DNA of 64,000 nt, taken from the NCBI GenBank assembly GCA_002917075.1, contig NTMA01000075.1, positions 124,001 through 188,000 of the forward strand. Direction: 5' to 3'. Origin of the DNA: Hawksworthiomyces lignivorus. Its lineage: Eukaryota; Ascomycota; Sordariomycetes; Ophiostomatales; Ophiostomataceae. This document shows positions 22,153 to 33,541 of this stretch, piece by piece. The notes under the pieces are model-generated. The model was not told the DNA's origin and did not search any database. It saw nothing but the letters and a program-made list of their open reading frames with translations. Each line of letters starts with the position of its first letter. Position 1 is the stretch's first letter. A program made the position numbers and the translations under genes.

Positions 22153-25046
22153 GATTTGTTCTTGTTGAAAGGACTCGAGGAGCTGGTTTCGTAGCGTATC
22201 ATTTACCAGGGTTCCTGCTTTCTTATCTTTTTCTTTTTACGTCTTGTGACGTAAAAAATGATGTGTTTGCCTTTTCAATGTTGATGTTGCTAGTGTTTGG
22301 TCGTTGATCTCCTTCTCTTCCCCTGGGTCGACTTATTTGGTTATGGTGGGGAAGAGAGGAAATATCAAAAAGAAAGAATATTAAAGTCGGGAGAGGGCCG
22401 AAGCGAGAGTCTTTAAGAGTAAATTACACTCTATTAATTTTCCCTCTCTTGTACATAGTATCTCCCCCTTTCGCTGCATCTCTGCCGGGTTTCTGCTGTC
22501 CTTGGCGTATCATGGTGGTGTGCCGCGTTCTGACCAGTTATCCTGCCCAGGTCAAGAAATTGGTGACACGGGGTAAAGAGGTTCTGTGTATGAGAAGATG
22601 TTCGTGCGTACGGCAGCGTGTGGTAGTCTTCTGCGTAGTTTTGGTGAGCTTGTGGACTTGCCTGACGCATGAAAAGGGGACGCGAATTTACCCATGCCGA
22701 CGATCTAAGGAAGATTACAAGACGGCCCAAGAAACCTGGGACAGAGCCGGCCGTCTATGCACATACGTACAGTACGCATACGCTGAGGCGAGCGCGTGTG
22801 AGCACGTATAACTTTTCTTTTCTGGTGATTAGAAAGCAAAATATTCCTCATCCCCAATTCTTGGCTTCGTTAAAATGGCTCTGGCTCTGCTGCGTGCCGT
22901 GAAACAAGGATCATTAAAGTCAGTAGACAAGGGGGGATGTATACATCAGATCGACATTCTAATAGTTATGGGGACACGAAGTTTATAGGCTGGATGATGC
23001 CTAAACGAAGGTATAGGGAAATGTGAACGAAGAAAGAGATGTATTTTGCTCGTAGCTTGTGACCCATGCATTGCATCGTCTTTTTTCCAAGAGTTCCGAC
23101 CCGTCACACATCTAGACCTGCTTTGAAAGATCCTGGGGTATCGGGAAATTTTTCTTGCTATTCTCCGATGGCTGCTCTGATTGGGAATGCGTGTAGTTGA
23201 GTTAGTCTCTAGCTCTACAAGTATATGATAGTTGGATAAAAAATGAGCTGTGCAAGCTGTTCCGGTGGTTACATGCTGGTGATTTTGGACAACCTGTGGG
23301 CAGAGAGAAATCACAATTAAGCCGCCTCAAACGAGGACCATCATTTCAGCTATTGGTGATGTTGTATTCTGGAATCAAAGTCTAGAATCGGATCTGCTGG
23401 AAGCGAGAGTAAGCTGCAGAAATGCGAGATCCTGCAGGATCTTTTTCGGGGGAACTCGCTGTCTCTCATCGTACATATCTAGATCTGCAATTTGCCGCTG
23501 TCCACTCAGTTCGCTATGATTGTTGTGCTTAGATGTGAAGGGGGACGGGACGGAGAGGTGATGTCTCCGGCGATCCGATATCTACAATGTATTGAGACGA
23601 GAAGAGAAGACAAGAGCCTCAGCAAGGGGAGCTATGCCCTTTCCTAGACGTGATTTTCTAATGAACTACCTCTTTGTTGCTCTTCGACCTCATCATTGCT
23701 TTCATTCGTCGTAACGTATTTTGTGGACATGTTTCAAACATTTTCGTGACTGTCAGTGTCCCACTCTGCTCGCGACAAAGCCAGACGCAACAAATTAGCC
23801 ACCACGCTTTGAAGTCGATACAGAGAGAGCTGCAGCCTCGCACATGTGCTTGGACCATTTTACGGCAATTCTTCGCAATTCTGCATCTGATCGTAGTAAC
23901 AATATGCTTCCCATCCACGACGCAAGAGACTCGACAGCTTTTTTTTTGTCGTATGTGACCAGGAACTTACTAACCTCGCCACCGTCTACTGTCCAACATT
24001 GCGACGCTGCTCCAGCTCGTCCTCGGAGGCAGCGGTGTTGGTACACAAAAATCATCACTGGCTGTAGATTTTATGTCGTCCAAATACTACTGTTGTGCCA
24101 CTATTCTGCTCAACTCATGCTCAGAGAGAATAAAGTGGGGGGCGGGGGGGACCTAGACAAGAAAGAAGCTTGTCTAAGGGAAAGAAAGTCGCTATGTATG
24201 CAGGTTTATCTGATCCAAGAATTGGCCAAGCACAACCGAAAAAGCTTGCCACTTTTCTCAAAAGGCTTGTTTGTACGAGCATGCCGTACTTGCACTATAA
24301 TGCTCTGCACTCCGTTCGACAGACGCAGAGCTTTCTACATGCAACATTGTGTGCTCCTACCCCAGTGGACTCCGGATATGCGGCGTGGATTACATCGATC
24401 CCTGTCGCTCCAATTGTGATGTAGTTCGCATGATCTTTTCCGCAGCGAAGAAGAAAATCTTCTGACTCCCAGCAGTCGTTGCGTTATTTTTCTACTTCTT
24501 CCGGTCGGCGCTTGTGTTCTCTTTGTTTTTCGTCATCTGCTGCAAAATGGGGCATCCCAAATAGGAAATTCTGTCACTTACACGATGGGCCTGGCGGGTC
24601 TCTGTAGGGTCTCTGTAGGGTGGCAAGGAATACTTTCCTAGCCTATTTTGTGCAAGACGAAGCTAGTTTTCAGCAGCCAGCAACCAGAGGCACAGAGGGC
24701 ATGGCCAAGACAGTGGATAAGAGGGCTCTCTAGTGTGTTCACATGCCCTCGGCGCTTTGCTTTCTCGCTAGTCTTCCGGGCTGTGGCCAAGTTCGACCGT
24801 GCTGACGTTGGCTCTTGTTTGTAGTTTTCTTTAGCTCTCTCGTCGAAAGAGCTGTTCTCTCAAAAGGCGAGGTTGGTAAGCCCATGACAAAACGAAAAAA
24901 AAAAAAACCTAAGTAAAAAACTAAGCTCTCACAAGCGGCTTGCCTCCCTGTAGCTTTAAAATGCGTTAGTGCTCGGCCCTGCAGGCAGACGCTGTTAGCT
25001 AGCTAAGGCTCCGCCAAGCAGGCCAATCGAAGCTTGGCAACACACG

Positions 25047-25052
25047 CACGTG
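25047..25052. promoter_or_regulatory. CACGTG box, distal
   Basis: A palindromic E-box in the context GCACGTGC, about 935 bp before the ATG of the histidine acid phosphatase. It is a candidate site for a bHLH regulator of the Pho4/NUC-1 type. This is weaker evidence than the proximal box because it lies far upstream. Confidence 0.35.
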
Positions 25053-25543
25053 CAGCTCGGAGTCTCTTCCAAAGTGTTCGCTCGACGCCTTCCTAATCCA
25101 AGCCTTATCGAAGCCGTTTCCACTCACCGAAGCTTAGCTTCTGCATTTCTCTGGCGATGCGCGGCCGTCTGTATACATGGCCTGCACCGGCCCTGTCTTT
25201 TTCTACCATAATTGCATTCTTTTGTTGCAATGCACGGTTAATGACAATACGTAATTGTACTTCCTTTGTCCGCCTTGGGAAGGTTCCCGCCGGTTTGTCC
25301 GTCCGGCCTGATCCGGCCTCCCCGACCCCCCTCTTTTCCGCGAGAGGCCAATACGAGCTGCAGACTCTCTTGACAGTTGCAATATTGGGGATCACATTGG
25401 GAATCCAAGAAGCACATTGACGTATGATTTTGTCCCAAAAAGCGAGCTGTTGCATGTTTAGCAATGTACCTACAGCGTGTGCGGACGAGGAACCCCGCGC
25501 CATGGTAAGATGCCTCTTTGTCTTTTGGCTCCCAATATAACCG

Positions 25544-25552
25544 GCACGTGGG
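25544..25552 (+). promoter_or_regulatory. GCACGTGGG box, candidate phosphate-starvation element
   Basis: The sequence GCACGTGGG lies about 435 bp before the acid phosphatase ATG. It equals the high-affinity yeast Pho4 site, and the Neurospora orthologue NUC-1 also uses CACGTG. An acid phosphatase downstream makes phosphate regulation plausible; binding is not shown. Confidence 0.5.
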
Positions 25553-25985
25553 TTTGGGACGCGACATCACATCCTTCGTCGTTTTTTCCGTCGGTCTAAA
25601 TGATGCAGAGGTGGAGAGGCGAACGTGGGATAAACAAAGGACCAAAAAGCGTGCTCTCGTCAAGGCCGAGGCAGGGACAAAGAAAGAAAGCAGTGACATC
25701 CGGGTTTTGCCTGGAGGTAGGTGAGCAATTATTTGCTGTGTAAACGGAAGGGATCGTCATTGGGAGGTTGCAGTCTACAAATAAGCTCCATGCAGCTCCA
25801 GAAAGCTCTGTCTGCACCCCGTACATCGGCCTCCTGGTGTTCGTTTTCTCTTTTCTCTTTTCTCTTCAAGGCCGATTCTGTCTTGTAGGTTGATCAATTT
25901 CTGCAATTGAGATTGTTCATCGACATCTTGTGTTTCAAAGGGTGTCCTCAAGTCGAGTGCAAGTCTTTCCAACGCTTCACCTACC

Positions 25986-27581
25986 ATGAAGTGCCAATCA
26001 GCCATTGTCTTGGCGGCCCTGGCCGTTCCCGGCCTGAGCAGCACCCTGGTGACGGACTACAAGGTCATGTCCGGCTACTGGGGCCAGCTGTCGCCGTACC
26101 ACGACAACGCGGAGAACTACTTTGGCGTGAACGACGTCGGCGTGCCGGACGGCTGCGGCCTTGAGCAGGCACACCTGCTGCAGCGGCACGCCGAGCGGTT
26201 CGGTACGGGCGAGTACGATGATGCGCCCAACGACAAGATCTTTGCGACCCGCGTGGCCAACTGGACGGCGTCCAACTCGAACAGCAGCTTCACCGGCCCG
26301 CTGGCCTTCCTCAACACCTACACCTATCTGCCGACGCAGAACTACCTGACCGGCGTGGGCGCCCAGACGGAGTTCACCCGGGGCGTCGACTTCTGGAACC
26401 AGTACGGTCGTCTGCTGTACGACGCGGTGGCCGGCCAGGTGGCGTACAACGCCAGCTTCCCCAACGGCACGGCCCGCCCTAAGCCGGTGCTGCGCACGAC
26501 GAGCCAGAGCCGCATCTGGAACTCGCAGATCAGCTGGGCGCTGGGCTTCTTCGGCCCCAGCTTCCAGCTGGTGCCCGACCCGACGCTGGCCAACTGGACC
26601 GCGCCCTTCAACGTCGTGGTCATCACCGAGGGCGGCACCGAGAACAACACGCTGGCCTCGTACGACAGCTGCCATGACGACACCCTGGAGCCCATCGTTG
26701 ACCTGGGCGACCAGGACCTGTGGAGCTACCTGTCCGTGTACCTGGGCGCCGCCACCAAGCGCCTGCAGGCGTACGCGCCCGAGGGCTTCACGCTGACGCC
26801 CAACGACACCTACGCCATGCAGAGCCTGTGCACCTACGAGACGGCCTACCTGGGCGAGTCCAGCTTCTGCAACCTGTTCACGCTGGACGAGTGGGCCGGC
26901 TTCGAGAACACGCTCGACATCGAGTACTACTACGACTACAGCTACGGCAACCCCACCGGCCGCGCCCAGGGCATCGGCTACCTGCAGGAGCTCATCGCCC
27001 GCCTCACCAACCAGTACATCCCCGTCAGCAACTCGAGCGTCAATTCGTCGCTGACCGACAACCCCAACGACTTCCCGCTCGGCGAGAAGTTCTACGCCGA
27101 CTTCACACACGACGACATTATCGTCTCCGTGCTGACCGCCATGTCGCTCGACTACCTGCGCGACGCTCCGACCTTCACCCAGTGGCCGCCCAACCCCAAC
27201 CGCAACTTCATCCTGTCCAACCTGACGCCCTTTGGCGGCCACCTCGTCACCGAGGTCTACGGCTGCAGCGCCGCCGACCCCGCCGCCAAGACCGAGCACA
27301 GCACCCAGTACAGCCGCGCCGCCAACGGCTACGACGCCGCCAAGGCCACCAACAAGTTCATCCGCCTGCGCCTCAACAACGGCATCCTGCCCCTCAACAC
27401 CATCCGCGGCGGCGGCTGCGCCGGCCGCACCGACGGCCTGTGCCCGCTGTCGAGCTTCCTCGAGAGCCAGGCCAACGCCACCGCCCTCGCCAACTACGCC
27501 TACGCCTGCACGGGCAACTACACGCTCAGCAGCCCGCTGAACGGCACCGACTTTGACGGCACCATGTTTGCGCGGAAGTAG
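25986..27581 (+). CDS. secreted histidine acid phosphatase (phytase superfamily)
   Basis: A single exon of 531 codons. The signal peptide is about residues 1-19 (core AIVLAALAVPGLSS). The catalytic N-terminal block reads LLQRHAERFGTGE, with nucleophile His68 flanked by Arg67 and Arg71. The usual RHGxRxP consensus is changed to RHAERFG. The proton-donor block is THDDII with His375. More than ten NxS/T sites suggest heavy glycosylation, and paired cysteines fit the family fold. The length is slightly above the 440-500 residues common for fungal phytases. The expected reaction is hydrolysis of phosphomonoesters at acid pH outside the cell or in the wall; whether phytate is a substrate cannot be told. 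CACGTG boxes upstream suggest phosphate control. Codon use is strongly GC-ending, which creates a 538-codon antisense shadow frame. Confidence 0.92.
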   Translation: MKCQSAIVLAALAVPGLSSTLVTDYKVMSGYWGQLSPYHDNAENYFGVNDVGVPDGCGLEQAHLLQRHAERFGTGEYDDAPNDKIFATRVANWTASNSNSSFTGPLAFLNTYTYLPTQNYLTGVGAQTEFTRGVDFWNQYGRLLYDAVAGQVAYNASFPNGTARPKPVLRTTSQSRIWNSQISWALGFFGPSFQLVPDPTLANWTAPFNVVVITEGGTENNTLASYDSCHDDTLEPIVDLGDQDLWSYLSVYLGAATKRLQAYAPEGFTLTPNDTYAMQSLCTYETAYLGESSFCNLFTLDEWAGFENTLDIEYYYDYSYGNPTGRAQGIGYLQELIARLTNQYIPVSNSSVNSSLTDNPNDFPLGEKFYADFTHDDIIVSVLTAMSLDYLRDAPTFTQWPPNPNRNFILSNLTPFGGHLVTEVYGCSAADPAAKTEHSTQYSRAANGYDAAKATNKFIRLRLNNGILPLNTIRGGGCAGRTDGLCPLSSFLESQANATALANYAYACTGNYTLSSPLNGTDFDGTMFARK

Positions 27582-28536
27582 ATGCGGGAGCGGGGCGGAG
27601 CGAGCAAAAGACATGCGGCTTATGACTATTTTCTTGCATTCTCACGAAGGAATTGGGTTTAACGATTATTATTTCTTTAGACACATTTTTACGTTGCTCT
27701 TTTAGCATCGAACGATGTGTGATAGGACATGACATAATACGACATAATTATAGATCGTTAGAAGCAGACGAAGCAACCGATTTATCTCGTGTAGTTTTGC
27801 TTATTTTGTGAGCTTTCCGGGTAATACCAGCGATGCAACAGTTGTATCGCAGATCCTGATGGCCAGACTCGTGTTTATCTCTCCTCAAAAGCACTCGATC
27901 ACCTTCCAAATAAAGGCAATCTATTGTGCATCATCTACGGAGTAGGTCGCATTTGTTGGTTCCCGGTCCTTTTTATTCTCTTTATTTCCACTTTCTGGCC
28001 CGTCCGCCGCCGCTAAAAGACCACCAACAGTGTAACATGAATGACTTGACAATTGTTGCGCAGAGCTGTCATGTCACTTGACGTTCGCATTTCTCGAAAA
28101 CTTTTCTCCTGCCATAATCAGAGATGAGAAAGGTAAGATAAAAAATTGCTAAGTGGTTCACGATCCGTGACCAGAAGCCGCATAGCCAACGGACAACTTT
28201 GAGCGAGATACCGAAAAAAGAAGCCAGCGGCATAATGCCTCCGCACTTTTTTTTATCGTCATTCTCCCCCCTCCTTGGCAGCTCCCTTTTGAAGGGATAT
28301 GGCAATATAGAGATAATGGTAGCTGGGCCGCATGCGAAGCCAAATTGCGCATATATTGTTCATGTATATACTACAGTGCTGCCCCGGTTCGCGGGCAAGC
28401 TTTGGTCCCTGCGTCCTCGCCGCGGCTCATTCTGCTGTCTGATTTCAATAATAATTGCTCCTCTTAATGTGTCTCATCTAGTGAACGCAGCTGAGAAATT
28501 TTTTTCATTTTTTTTTGTCTGTGTGCAAACGTAGCT
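27582..28536. other. spacer between acid phosphatase and OPT transporter genes
   Basis: About 950 bp, the 3' region of the phosphatase followed by the transporter promoter. A TACGGAGTA copy lies at 27936-27944. No gene or RNA is supported. Confidence 0.5.
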
Positions 28537-31453
28537 ATGGCCTGGTCTCCTGAGATTGTCGACGATAGTAGGAAGCCGAGTCCGACGTTGAACCAGGACC
28601 GGCCTTCCCCAATTGCCGCCATGTCGCCGCCCGATCTCGAAAAGGAGCCTAGGGTCGTCACGAACGACCAGATCGGGGACCAGATCCCGGCCGAGATGTT
28701 GGCCGAGCTTGCCCCCAATGGCGAGGGCGAGTACATCCGCCGCCTAGTCAACGAGATGAGCGAAGAAGAAGCCTTGGCCATTGTCCAAGAGTCCTTCGCG
28801 TTTCACGCAGACGACTGGAACTTCCCCACCGAGATGCGCGAGCGGATGCAGCGCCTGCTGGAGCTCGGTCCCAAGCAGTACGGGCCCTATTACGACCGCG
28901 ATCTCCGCATTGACGCCGTGCTGATGCGGTATTCGTCCCCGTACCCGGGCGTGCGAGCTGTGGCTGACCCATTGGACGACGAGAACGTTCCCGTCGAGAC
29001 GATCCGCGCGTACTTTCTGGGCGTCAGCTGGGCCGTCATCGGTACATTCACGTCTACCTTTTTCAACAGCCGCTTCCCGTCCATCAGTAAGTCCGCCGCT
29101 TTCGTCTCATTTGGTGCTTCCCGCTGTAGTAACACGCAAGCATAGGCCTTAACGGCTCCGTCATCCAGATTCTGCTGTACCCTTGTGCCAAGTTTCTCGT
29201 CTTTGTTCTGCCAGACTGGGGAATCACAGTGTTCGGCACGCGGCACTCGCTCAACCCCGGCCCCTGGACGTTCAAGGAGCAGATGTTTGCCACCATCACG
29301 TACAACGTAGCCATCTACACGTCCAACGCCTATCCCATGATTCTCGTCCAGCGCTCGCCCGTGTACTACGGCCAGACGTTTGTGACCGTCGGGTACCAGA
29401 TGATGCTCACCTTCTTCGTGCAGCTGATGGGCATGGGCTTTGCAGGCTACCTGCGCCGCTTCAGTGTGTACCCGGTCAAGGCGCTGTGGCCGACGGTTCT
29501 GCCCATCATCGCGATGAACCGGGCGCTCACGCGTCCTGACGCTGCCCACGGCGCCGGCTCCGGGGTAGAGTCTGCCAACGGCTGGACCATCTCGCGGTAC
29601 CGGTTCTTCTGCATCTGCGCGTTGGGCATGTTTTTCTACTACTGGCTCCCCGGCTACCTGTTCACGGCGCTCTCGACCTTCAACTGGATGACTTGGATCT
29701 CGCCGCAGAACGTGACGCTGGCCATCCTGACCGGGTCGTCGCTCGGCCTAGGCCTGTTCAACCCTATCACGACGTTCGACTGGAACGTGGCAACCTCCTC
29801 GTACGCGGCGCTCGCGCAGCCGTTCTTCAGCACCTGCACCATGTACGTCGGCAGCATCCTCGGCGGTCTGATCATTCTGGGCATCTACTACACCAACATG
29901 TACAACACGGGATATCTGCCGATCAACTCGTCGTCCGCATTCGCAAACGACGGGAAGCCGTTTGTGGTGCAGAAGGTGGTCGTCGACAACACCTTCAACG
30001 AGACGCTCTACCAAGACTACTCACCGCCGTTCTACTCGGCCGGCTACATCCTCACCGTGGGCGCCAACTTCGCCTTCTATCCGGTCTACTTTCTGTACAT
30101 TATGGTACGTTCGAGCTGACCCGTCATAGGTAAATCTGCTGCAATTGATAACGTCTCCCTCTAGGTAAACCAGTGGAAGACTGTCTCGAACGCCTACATT
30201 GATTTCTACAAGGGCCTCCGCCACGGCAAGGGCAACTTTGAAGGCGCCATGGACGTGCACAACCGCCTGATGGCGCGGTACAAGGAGGTGCCGGACTGGT
30301 GGTTCCTGCTGATCCTGGTTGGCGCCCTCGTCGTGTCGATTGTCTTCCTGCACATCTACCCCCTCGGCACGCCCATCTGGCTGGTCTTCCTCGTCATCGG
30401 CATCAACCTCGTCTTCGCCGTGCCGCTGTCCTTTTTGTCGGCCACCACGGGCACCAACCTGGGCCTGGGCTCGCTGATCCAGGTCGTCACCGGCTACCTG
30501 CTGCCGGGCAACCCCAACGCGTTCCTGTTCGCGCAGACGCTGGGCTCGTGGGCGCTCGCGGGCTACGGCGACAACTACGTGCAGGACAACAAGATGGCGC
30601 ACTACTGCAAGATCGCGCCGCGGGCCGTGTTCCGCTGCCAGATCGGCACCATCATCATCACCTGCTTCGTGGCCGTGGCCACGCAGAACTTTATCCTCGA
30701 CCACGTGCCGGGCCTGTGTACGCCGTCCCAGCCGAGCCGCTTCACCTGCGCCAACGACGGCGCCCCGCTCTACGCCAGCTCGCTCATGTGGGGCCTGCTC
30801 GGCTCCAACCGCATGTTCGGCTCGCTCTACCCGCTCTTCAAGTGGTGCTTCCTCATCGGCTTCCTCGTCGCCCTGCTCTTCCTCGTCGGCCAGGGCTACG
30901 GCCCCGTCTACCTCCCCCGCGTGCGCGAATGGCTGCGCCGCCGGCTCTCGCCCGCCGTCTACGCGGCCCTCGACAAGACGCTCTTTCCGCTCGTGGCGTC
31001 TCTTCTGTGGCTCAACCCAATTCTCATCCTGCAAGGGATCCAGCACTGGTAGGTTTTTTTTGTTTTTTTTTTGATAAGCTGAAATTTGAATGAAAAACAA
31101 AGAAGAAGCAGCTGGCGCTTCGTCGATGACGGCTGACATATTTTCTGTTTAGGGCGCCCTCCAACCTCTCGTACAAGACGCCGGGCATGATTCTGTCATT
31201 TATCTTCATGTACTGGCTGCCGCGGCACCGCCTGGCCTGGTGGGAGCGCTACAACTACACGCTGTCTGCCGCACTGACTACTGGCGTCGCTGTCAGCGCG
31301 CTGGTCATGTTCTTCGCCATCGGCTACAACCCTGTCAGTCTCAAGTGGTGGGGCAACACGGTGAGCTCTGCCGGCGTAGACGGCAGCAGCCTGGGCATCA
31401 TACCGCTGCCATCACGGGGCTACTTTGGCCCAGAGAAGGGGAATTTTCCGTAA
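28537..31453 (+). CDS. OPT-family oligopeptide transporter
   Basis: Exons 28537-29086, 29146-30104, 30165-31048 and 31153-31453; introns are 59, 60 and 104 nt; 897 residues. After an acidic N-terminal cytosolic domain, the OPT signature block SSPYPGVRAVADPLDD and the first membrane span appear, followed by NPGPWTFKEQM and a long series of hydrophobic spans (about 12-16). Family members are proton-coupled plasma-membrane importers of tetra- and pentapeptides, glutathione or metal-phytosiderophore complexes. The substrate here is not predictable, although the length and NPGPW motif fit the peptide-transporting clade better than the YSL clade. The neighbouring genes show no obvious partner. It converges with the charged-protein gene, 334 bp away. 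All junctions preserve phase and hydrophobic continuity. Confidence 0.95.
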
Positions 31454-31787
31454 GCTGTGTTCTATCTCGAAGTAATGTGTAGTCTTTAAAACGTATGACA
31501 TTTTAGTCGATAAGCCGTTGCTGCAATATACGTATTTAATTGAACTTATGAAACTTGAGATCCACTGGTGCTAATAGCGATATTGAAGACAAAGACGACA
31601 AGGTCGACATGGGTCAGAATACCACACAAAATACAAATTGTCGCCGCATAGAATATAGTATCGCAATGACAGACGTAAATAGAAATGAAAACATGCTGAA
31701 AATGAATTCTAGAAATGCATATCTCATCGCAACTCCTCTTTGTTTGCCCACCCAATGTAGAACTCTTTCCTCTTCTTTTCTCTTCAA
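31454..31787. other. short convergent spacer
   Basis: A 334-bp AT-rich spacer between the 3' ends of the OPT transporter and charged-protein genes. Nothing further is visible. Confidence 0.5.
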
Positions 31788-32456
31788 TCACCCCTTCCGC
31801 TTCCCGTTCAGCAGACGGTCCGCCAGCAGACCCGCCACTGCCGCCTCGGCCGCATGCCGCTTTGAGTGTCTACTGGGGTTGTTCTTGTTGGTGACGGCTG
31901 TGTCGGCGACGGCCGCGCCCAGCGCCGCTGTGGCGATGCGTCCTGCCTTGTCGCCGCCTGTCCAAGGCCCTGGCGTTTTGCGCAGGCTGAAGGCCTCAAC
32001 GGCGCCGGCTGCAAGTGCTGTGGTGAGTACGTGGCGAAGCTCAATGTCGCGATCGTCTCCAAAGACAGACAACGCGGTGTTAGCGCTGCGGGAGCGGTTG
32101 TAGTCGCTATGACGGCGGCGGCGGTCATCATCTCGGCTGTCGCTGCGGGCACGGCGTGGCTGGACACTACGGCCACGCCGGACGTCTCGGCTATCACGAC
32201 GGTAGTAGTCCGAACCGTCGGGGCTGTCGGACCGGTCAGTTCTGCCAGTCAGCGCGCGGGACACAGAACGCGACAGTGACCGAAGGAAGCCTTTTTTCCG
32301 CGACTGCGGCGGGTGGTAGTCGTCGCGCCTGTCGCGGTCGTAGTCATCGTAGCTGCTGTAGCCGTCATCATCATCGTAGCCATCGTCGTCGCGGTAGTAG
32401 CGACGAGACGCACGGCCGCGCCCACCTTGCCGGCGGTCGTAGTATTCGTTATTCAT
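31788..32456 (-). CDS. charged low-complexity protein, function unknown
   Basis: A single exon of 222 residues. The first 125 or so residues are almost entirely Arg, Asp, Tyr and Ser (runs such as DDDGYDDDDGYSSYDDYDRD and RS dipeptides) and are probably disordered. The last 90 residues are Ala/Gly-rich with short helices (HVLTTALAAGAVEAFSLRK, GRIATAALGAAVADTAV), reminiscent of fungal DUF3824-like glycine-zipper proteins, but I cannot confirm membership. RS/RD-rich tracts also occur in RNA-binding proteins, yet no RRM or other fold is present. The biased composition and clean ATG-to-stop frame favour a real gene, although part of the openness could come from composition alone. Confidence 0.65.
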   Translation of the reverse strand: MNNEYYDRRQGGRGRASRRYYRDDDGYDDDDGYSSYDDYDRDRRDDYHPPQSRKKGFLRSLSRSVSRALTGRTDRSDSPDGSDYYRRDSRDVRRGRSVQPRRARSDSRDDDRRRRHSDYNRSRSANTALSVFGDDRDIELRHVLTTALAAGAVEAFSLRKTPGPWTGGDKAGRIATAALGAAVADTAVTNKNNPSRHSKRHAAEAAVAGLLADRLLNGKRKG

Positions 32457-33541
32457 GAAGGGATGCTATGTTCTTAGAGCGTCTTCTAAATTCTAGTTTT
32501 GGAATGTTTATCGTTTCCTTTTGCTACCATAGAGCGTCAAGGCAAAATTAGAAAGCTTCCATGTCTCTTCGATTCATATACATCGAACATATTCGGTGGC
32601 AAATTATTGAAGTCATAACAGCCAGCGCAGACTTCCTGATTCTTGTGTCATTCTGCAGGAGATTTGGATTGTCTGTGTCTTTTGCGTAGTAGCTCCTAGA
32701 ACCTCTTCTGGTGGGTTGAAGCGTCAAACCGATTCCCTGCTAGTCATGTCGATCACGGCTGAGATCCCGAGCCGCGGTGACGTCGTCTGACAGGTGGCCA
32801 AGCTTGGTCTTTTCGAATCAGCGGTCGAATCATTCTTCCCACCTTTCAACCACTTCCAAGCATCTGGATTTCGTCATGCAAAAGAAAGACAACGCAACAC
32901 TGAACAAAAAGTGCTTGCCTTTAGTTTGTGGATTTTCTTCCGTGGAGAGTTGGCGGATTGAGCAATACGATAGACGTAAGGAGTACGAGGAGGTTTGAGC
33001 AAAACCCGCACCCCTTATCAGGCAAAGGCTGCTTTGCCACTGTTAACACTAGATCTACAGTATATCAGTAGTGCACATACGATACATCAACATGGCAGCA
33101 AATAGCTTCAGACCTTAGGTAGGCGTTGAATTTCGAGATCGACAGCGACAGTCTTCAAAAAGGGTACCTGACAAGGAGTGCGAATTTTACACCACCTACC
33201 TCGTACTTTGGTGCGATTGTGAAGAGTAGCCGCCATAAATTCAATTACATGCTATTGGCTGATGAAAACAAGGATCCTTTGCAGGTGCTAAATGAGCCCA
33301 AAATTAACAGATAAGGCCCTGGCGCAGGACCCCAATGTGAGCTGAGAGCGCTGAGATTGGTGGCCTAACAGTCGCTGGTGTCTATGGACCCTCGAAGCAT
33401 GAGCAGATTCATGTAATTTTGTGTTCGAATGTTCATCTAGTCGTATATTGTGGTGTTCTTCGCATATATTTGCGCGTCTTTCAAGTGCGATAGCTTCTAG
33501 TCACCCCCTGCAAAAAGAACGGAAAAAACTTGTATCAGAAA
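32457..33541. other. spacer between charged-protein and membrane-protein genes
   Basis: About 1.1 kb. The left part should be the promoter of the charged-protein gene and the right part the 3' end of the membrane-protein gene. Short frames only; no motif, repeat or RNA gene seen. Confidence 0.5.

Larger units (their letters stand above)
22153..25985. other. 3.8-kb spacer upstream of the histidine acid phosphatase
   Basis: No gene is supported. Frames of up to 191 codons occur (for example 23844-24419 plus) but carry no recognisable domain. A 12-bp direct duplication of TCTCTGTAGGGT occurs near 24599-24622. CACGTG hexamers at 25047 and 25545 are listed separately. The left part should hold the promoter of the Cys-rich membrane protein. 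Confidence 0.45.

Noticed and set aside
23844..24419. A 191-codon plus-strand frame in the spacer before the acid phosphatase
   Set aside because: Biased composition, no motif, and an overlapping frame of similar quality. Probably chance.
14997..27581. A phosphate-acquisition gene cluster formed by the two acid phosphatases
   Set aside because: They are 10 kb apart with a replication gene and other unrelated genes between them, and only one has nearby CACGTG boxes.
25998..27614. A 538-codon minus-strand open frame antisense to the histidine acid phosphatase
   Set aside because: It is a shadow of strongly GC-ending codon use on the plus strand. The translation is Val/Gly/Ala/Arg-rich without motifs, whereas the plus strand has a signal peptide and family motifs.
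30021..31139. A 372-codon minus-strand frame antisense to the OPT transporter
   Set aside because: Rich in Glu, Arg and Gly with no fold; it crosses two OPT introns.
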